NCBI GenBank assembly: GCA_002298785.1
Contig: DBMR01000023.1
Location: forward strand, 1 to 64,000
DNA: 64,000 nt
Direction of reading: 5' to 3'
From: Verrucomicrobia subdivision 3 bacterium UBA693
Lineage (GTDB): Bacteria; Verrucomicrobiota; Verrucomicrobiia; Limisphaerales; UBA8199
The notes beneath the pieces were generated by a model. The model made no database searches and was not told the DNA's origin. It saw only the letters and a list, made by a program, of their open reading frames with translations. Within the stretch, counting starts at the first letter, position 1, and each line of letters begins with the position of its first letter. Below, piece by piece: positions 61,223-64,000 of this stretch. The translations under genes and the position numbers were made by a program.

Positions 61223-64000
61223 CTACGGCAGTGCCGGGGTGACCAGGCGATAAAACCGGGTCGCCGTCGCGGCATCTTGCGGAATGTCGATTGCCTGGTT
61301 GGTGAATTGGGCCGTCACGTTGGTCAACGTCAGCCAATTCGGGTCGGAAAGCGCGTTGCGATACAGCACCGAGTAAGACCGGTTGGAAACCGCCAGGAAT
61401 TGGAGTGAAACCGAGCCGGGCGTCTGGGACGTGGCCGCCAGCTTGAGAGCGCTCTGGGCCGAATGCGGATCAGTGCCGGCCAGGTACTCTTCAAGGTTGG
61501 TCAAACCGTCGCGGTCCGGATCCTGATCAGCATCTGGAACCAAGGGGCTCGTGCCGTGTTGCACTTCCCAAAGGTCCGGCACGCCGTCGTCGTCAGTGTC
61601 GGCGGTGTCGAGCAAGCGGCCGGGGGTCGGGGCGGCGGCTATCCAATTGGCAGGGCTGTTAGCAAAGCCGGTGGGGTTGAGCCGTTGCAGAGACAGTCCG
61701 GCGCCATCGGCGGCCTGCGGCCAAGGCGATTTGTCATTGTAACGAACCTCGTCGAGCGAGACGTAAGGCACACCATTGGTGTTTGGATTATCCGGGGCCT
61801 GGAGCTGGAGATTCTCGCCGCCGTCCTGCAGGGTGCCGGAGAAGGGCCCAAGCACGGTGACGTCGGCGGGAACGCTGTAGCGAGCGCGAAAATCCGCGGG
61901 ATTCGTCGCGGTGAGGAGCAGCAAGGCTTGAGGAGACAGAGTCAGGTTCGTCGGAAGAGTGAAGCCGATGCCGCTCAAGCGCCAGGCGTTTGTAGGGAAC
62001 GCCACGCTGTAGAGCGGCACATTGGTGGAAGTGAGGTTGAGCAACTCGACGTATTCAAAGCCTCCGGGTTCGGGGTGATAATGGATTTCATTAATGACCA
62101 CCGGACCGATACGGGGACCCGAGTTTGCCTGGGTAAGTGTGACACTGGTTTGGAGCGGATAAAACTCTTCCCCGATTTCATTGAGCACGCGGCCGAAGCT
62201 GACGCCGTTGAACGAGGCGCCGAAATCCACGCCATGGCTGTACCCGGTCAACTGGCGGTTCGCATCGGCGGAGAAGAGATACGCCTGGTCGCCAGTGGAG
62301 TTGAGTTGGAAGTTGGTGGTGGTGCCGGGCACAGCGTTGAACTGGCGGGCGTCGAAGGCAGCAAATCCATGCGGCGGAATGCTGGTGCCTGAGGGAATCT
62401 GGAATTTGAAGGGAATGCCGGGATCATCGGTGAGGAACCAGCCGCCGACAGGCGCATTGGTGCCGGTGGGATTGTAGAGTTCAATCGCGTCGAACTGCGG
62501 CAGATCCGTATGGGCCAGGATCTCATTGATCACCACCGGGGTAATGGCCGGGGTGGCATCGGCGGTGCCGGGCGAACCTCCCGGCGCGGCGCTGGCACGC
62601 CACTGCGTGCCGTTATCCGAGGCCTGGTACAGTCCGGGGTTGCGCGGCACCAGGGAGAAACCCAGACCATCCGCGGCAACCGGCCACGGCGCACGGTCTC
62701 CCCAGGTCAGCGATAGGATGCTTGCTCCTGTAGGGTGCGAGAGCGTGAGCGTCTCGCCGTTATTATCCAGCTTACCCGTGAACACGCCTTGAATGGCCAC
62801 TCCCGGGTAACGATCAGCGAAGGCGATGGGGTTGCGCACCAGCACACAAAAAGCGCCAGGAGTGAGTTGGGTGCCGTTTGTGAAAGTGAAAGAAACGCCC
62901 TGGGAGAAGGTCAGCCCGGACAAGTTGAGGGTGTTGGTTCCCGTGTTTTGGAGTTCAATGAACTCAAATTCATCGCCGCTGGTTCCGCCCGAGTTGGTGG
63001 GATTATACATCAGCTCCGAAAGGATGAGTGGAGAGAGGTCATGAGGCGGATAGAAGGCCGCCTGAACAAGCGCACTCCAACCGTAGCCATCCAGCACCCG
63101 AGCATTGACCAGGGTAGAGGCGTTGATGGGGATCGGACCGAGGTAGGGCTGGGCGGTAGTTGACACCAGGGCGGTCCCGTACTGCCGGGGATCGGAGCCG
63201 TCCATGGTGTAATAGACAGTCCCGCCTAAATTGGTATGAGTAACAGTGAGCGTGAAGCCGGCCGGCACAGCCCCGCCAAATTGGCTGAAAGCGGGCGGGC
63301 CGGTCAACGGGTAGAGGTTGTTGTTGCGGAAGGTCTGCAAGTAGAGCTGGTCGAGGTTGCCGAAGTAATTGCTGTAAAGCTGTTGGAGCTCAGGGACCCA
63401 CCATTCATCGCGGGTAAACGTGACACCGGTGCCCGGGTTGGCGCCGATGGTGTATTTGCGGGCGTCACCCCAGCGCGCCGATTCCGGGACCAAGGCATCA
63501 TGGATGCAAGCGGCGAGCCGTTCGAACCGGGCGATGGAGTTGCTGGAAGTGAGCGGACCGTTGTTGCACATCTGCTTTTGTACGTGGTCACCGTAGAGGC
63601 GGCGGAACTCCGGCCAGGCGCGCAGTTTGGTGTAGATGCGCGAGGGCGTGTTGTCGCTATCGGCATTGACGCGATCGCGATGCACGTAGCGGTCCATACC
63701 GATTTCCTGGTCCCAGGGGAAGAACATCCACTTCGTGTCGGGAACCCCATTGGTGGCCCGGCGGTGCGCCGAGTACCAATTGTGATGCGGCCAATCCTCC
63801 ATTTCCGTGACGGCGTGAACCATCATATAATCGATGAGATTGTCGACATCCACTTTCCCCAACACGGCCTGGTAGCTGGCTTCATCGTTTATGCCGGCGT
63901 TCACCTGGGCGATCAGGGCATCCCAATCCGCGCGTTGCCCATCGCGCAACTCTGCATACGCGCCGGTCTCATCACCCGCCATTATGTCCCAATCCATCGC
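61223..64000 (-). CDS. Secreted CotH-kinase/lamin-tail protein, 5' end beyond the window
   Basis: The frame is open to the right edge; about 925 residues are visible. The N-terminal visible part is the end of a CotH kinase-like domain (MDWDIMAGDETGAYAELRDG, then TKWMFFPWDQEIGMDRY). A chitobiase-like beta domain follows (GGTVYYTMDGSDPRQYG), then three lamin-tail domains opening ILSELMYNP, VVINEILAHT and VVINEIHYHP. Near the C-terminus DTDDDGVPDLWEVQHGTSP and DPDRDGLTNLEEYLAGTDP are thrombospondin-3-like calcium loops, followed by the exported-protein terminal domain ending TRFYRLVTPAL. Such giant CotH/LTD proteins are common in this phylum; whether they phosphorylate secreted proteins is not established. 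The real start and signal peptide lie beyond 64000. Confidence 0.85.
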   Translation of the reverse strand, partial: AMDWDIMAGDETGAYAELRDGQRADWDALIAQVNAGINDEASYQAVLGKVDVDNLIDYMMVHAVTEMEDWPHHNWYSAHRRATNGVPDTKWMFFPWDQEIGMDRYVHRDRVNADSDNTPSRIYTKLRAWPEFRRLYGDHVQKQMCNNGPLTSSNSIARFERLAACIHDALVPESARWGDARKYTIGANPGTGVTFTRDEWWVPELQQLYSNYFGNLDQLYLQTFRNNNLYPLTGPPAFSQFGGAVPAGFTLTVTHTNLGGTVYYTMDGSDPRQYGTALVSTTAQPYLGPIPINASTLVNARVLDGYGWSALVQAAFYPPHDLSPLILSELMYNPTNSGGTSGDEFEFIELQNTGTNTLNLSGLTFSQGVSFTFTNGTQLTPGAFCVLVRNPIAFADRYPGVAIQGVFTGKLDNNGETLTLSHPTGASILSLTWGDRAPWPVAADGLGFSLVPRNPGLYQASDNGTQWRASAAPGGSPGTADATPAITPVVINEILAHTDLPQFDAIELYNPTGTNAPVGGWFLTDDPGIPFKFQIPSGTSIPPHGFAAFDARQFNAVPGTTTNFQLNSTGDQAYLFSADANRQLTGYSHGVDFGASFNGVSFGRVLNEIGEEFYPLQTSVTLTQANSGPRIGPVVINEIHYHPEPGGFEYVELLNLTSTNVPLYSVAFPTNAWRLSGIGFTLPTNLTLSPQALLLLTATNPADFRARYSVPADVTVLGPFSGTLQDGGENLQLQAPDNPNTNGVPYVSLDEVRYNDKSPWPQAADGAGLSLQRLNPTGFANSPANWIAAAPTPGRLLDTADTDDDGVPDLWEVQHGTSPLVPDADQDPDRDGLTNLEEYLAGTDPHSAQSALKLAATSQTPGSVSLQFLAVSNRSYSVLYRNALSDPNWLTLTNVTAQFTNQAIDIPQDAATATRFYRLVTPALP

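Overview
The window is bacterial and reads as a Verrucomicrobiota chromosome, most like the Limisphaerales/Pedosphaera group. That placement is inferred from gene content: PEP-CTERM proteins, an autotransporter-type beta-strand repeat protein, very large secreted Ig/kelch/RCC1/LamG/delta-60 proteins, DUF1080, two DUF4838 proteins, a sulfatase and several glycoside hydrolases. No rRNA, complete tRNA, insertion sequence or CRISPR array was recognised.

Layout. 1-12 kb holds a truncated gene at the left edge, a CBM48-type protein with a possible overlapping lipoprotein ORF, an intact TPR gene beside a decayed paralogue, a PEP-CTERM protein, two small ORFs and a giant 2339-residue secreted repeat protein. 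12.1-24.9 kb is the most unusual part: a long, mostly minus-strand gene train. In transcription order it encodes a putative DNA-annealing-type protein, a RecB/Cas4-like PD-(D/E)XK nuclease with a cysteine cluster, an unknown protein, a minimal RadC/JAMM protein, a WGR-domain ATP-dependent DNA ligase, a DnaN-like sliding clamp with an added coiled-coil tail, an HExxH metallopeptidase, a C39-like cysteine peptidase, a membrane protein, a DUF3150-like protein, DUF1257 (Ycf35 family), DUF2997, a small conserved protein, a SWIM zinc-finger protein and a Ycf46-type AAA ATPase. Non-cluster genes interrupt it at 13.9-16.3 kb.

25-37 kb carries secreted repeat and LamG proteins, RNase HI, a zinc-ribbon membrane protein, half of a tRNA-Leu gene, an MBL-fold hydrolase and hypothetical proteins. 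37-64 kb is devoted to extracellular polymer breakdown: GH9, a GH106-like alpha-L-rhamnosidase, FG-GAP, two DUF4838 proteins, a secreted endonuclease/phosphatase, a beta-strand repeat protein, PEP-CTERM, a sulfatase, an alpha/beta hydrolase, DUF1080, and a CotH/lamin-tail protein cut by the right edge.

How the genes may work together. The 12-25 kb train combines clamp, ligase, nuclease, RadC and annealing-type functions with two protease-like proteins and the organelle-associated Ycf35/Ycf46 families. Its spacers share an unusual design: a stop codon, an ACCCAACC-like tract, a perfect or near-perfect GC hairpin whose sequence differs in each spacer, then GAAAGGA and the start codon. The best reading is a self-contained DNA-processing module, possibly of mobile origin. 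The half tRNA gene at 33.8 kb marks at least one past integration or rearrangement in this neighbourhood, but nothing directly links the two. The right third looks like a polysaccharide-utilisation region with sulfated and rhamnose-containing substrates as plausible targets.
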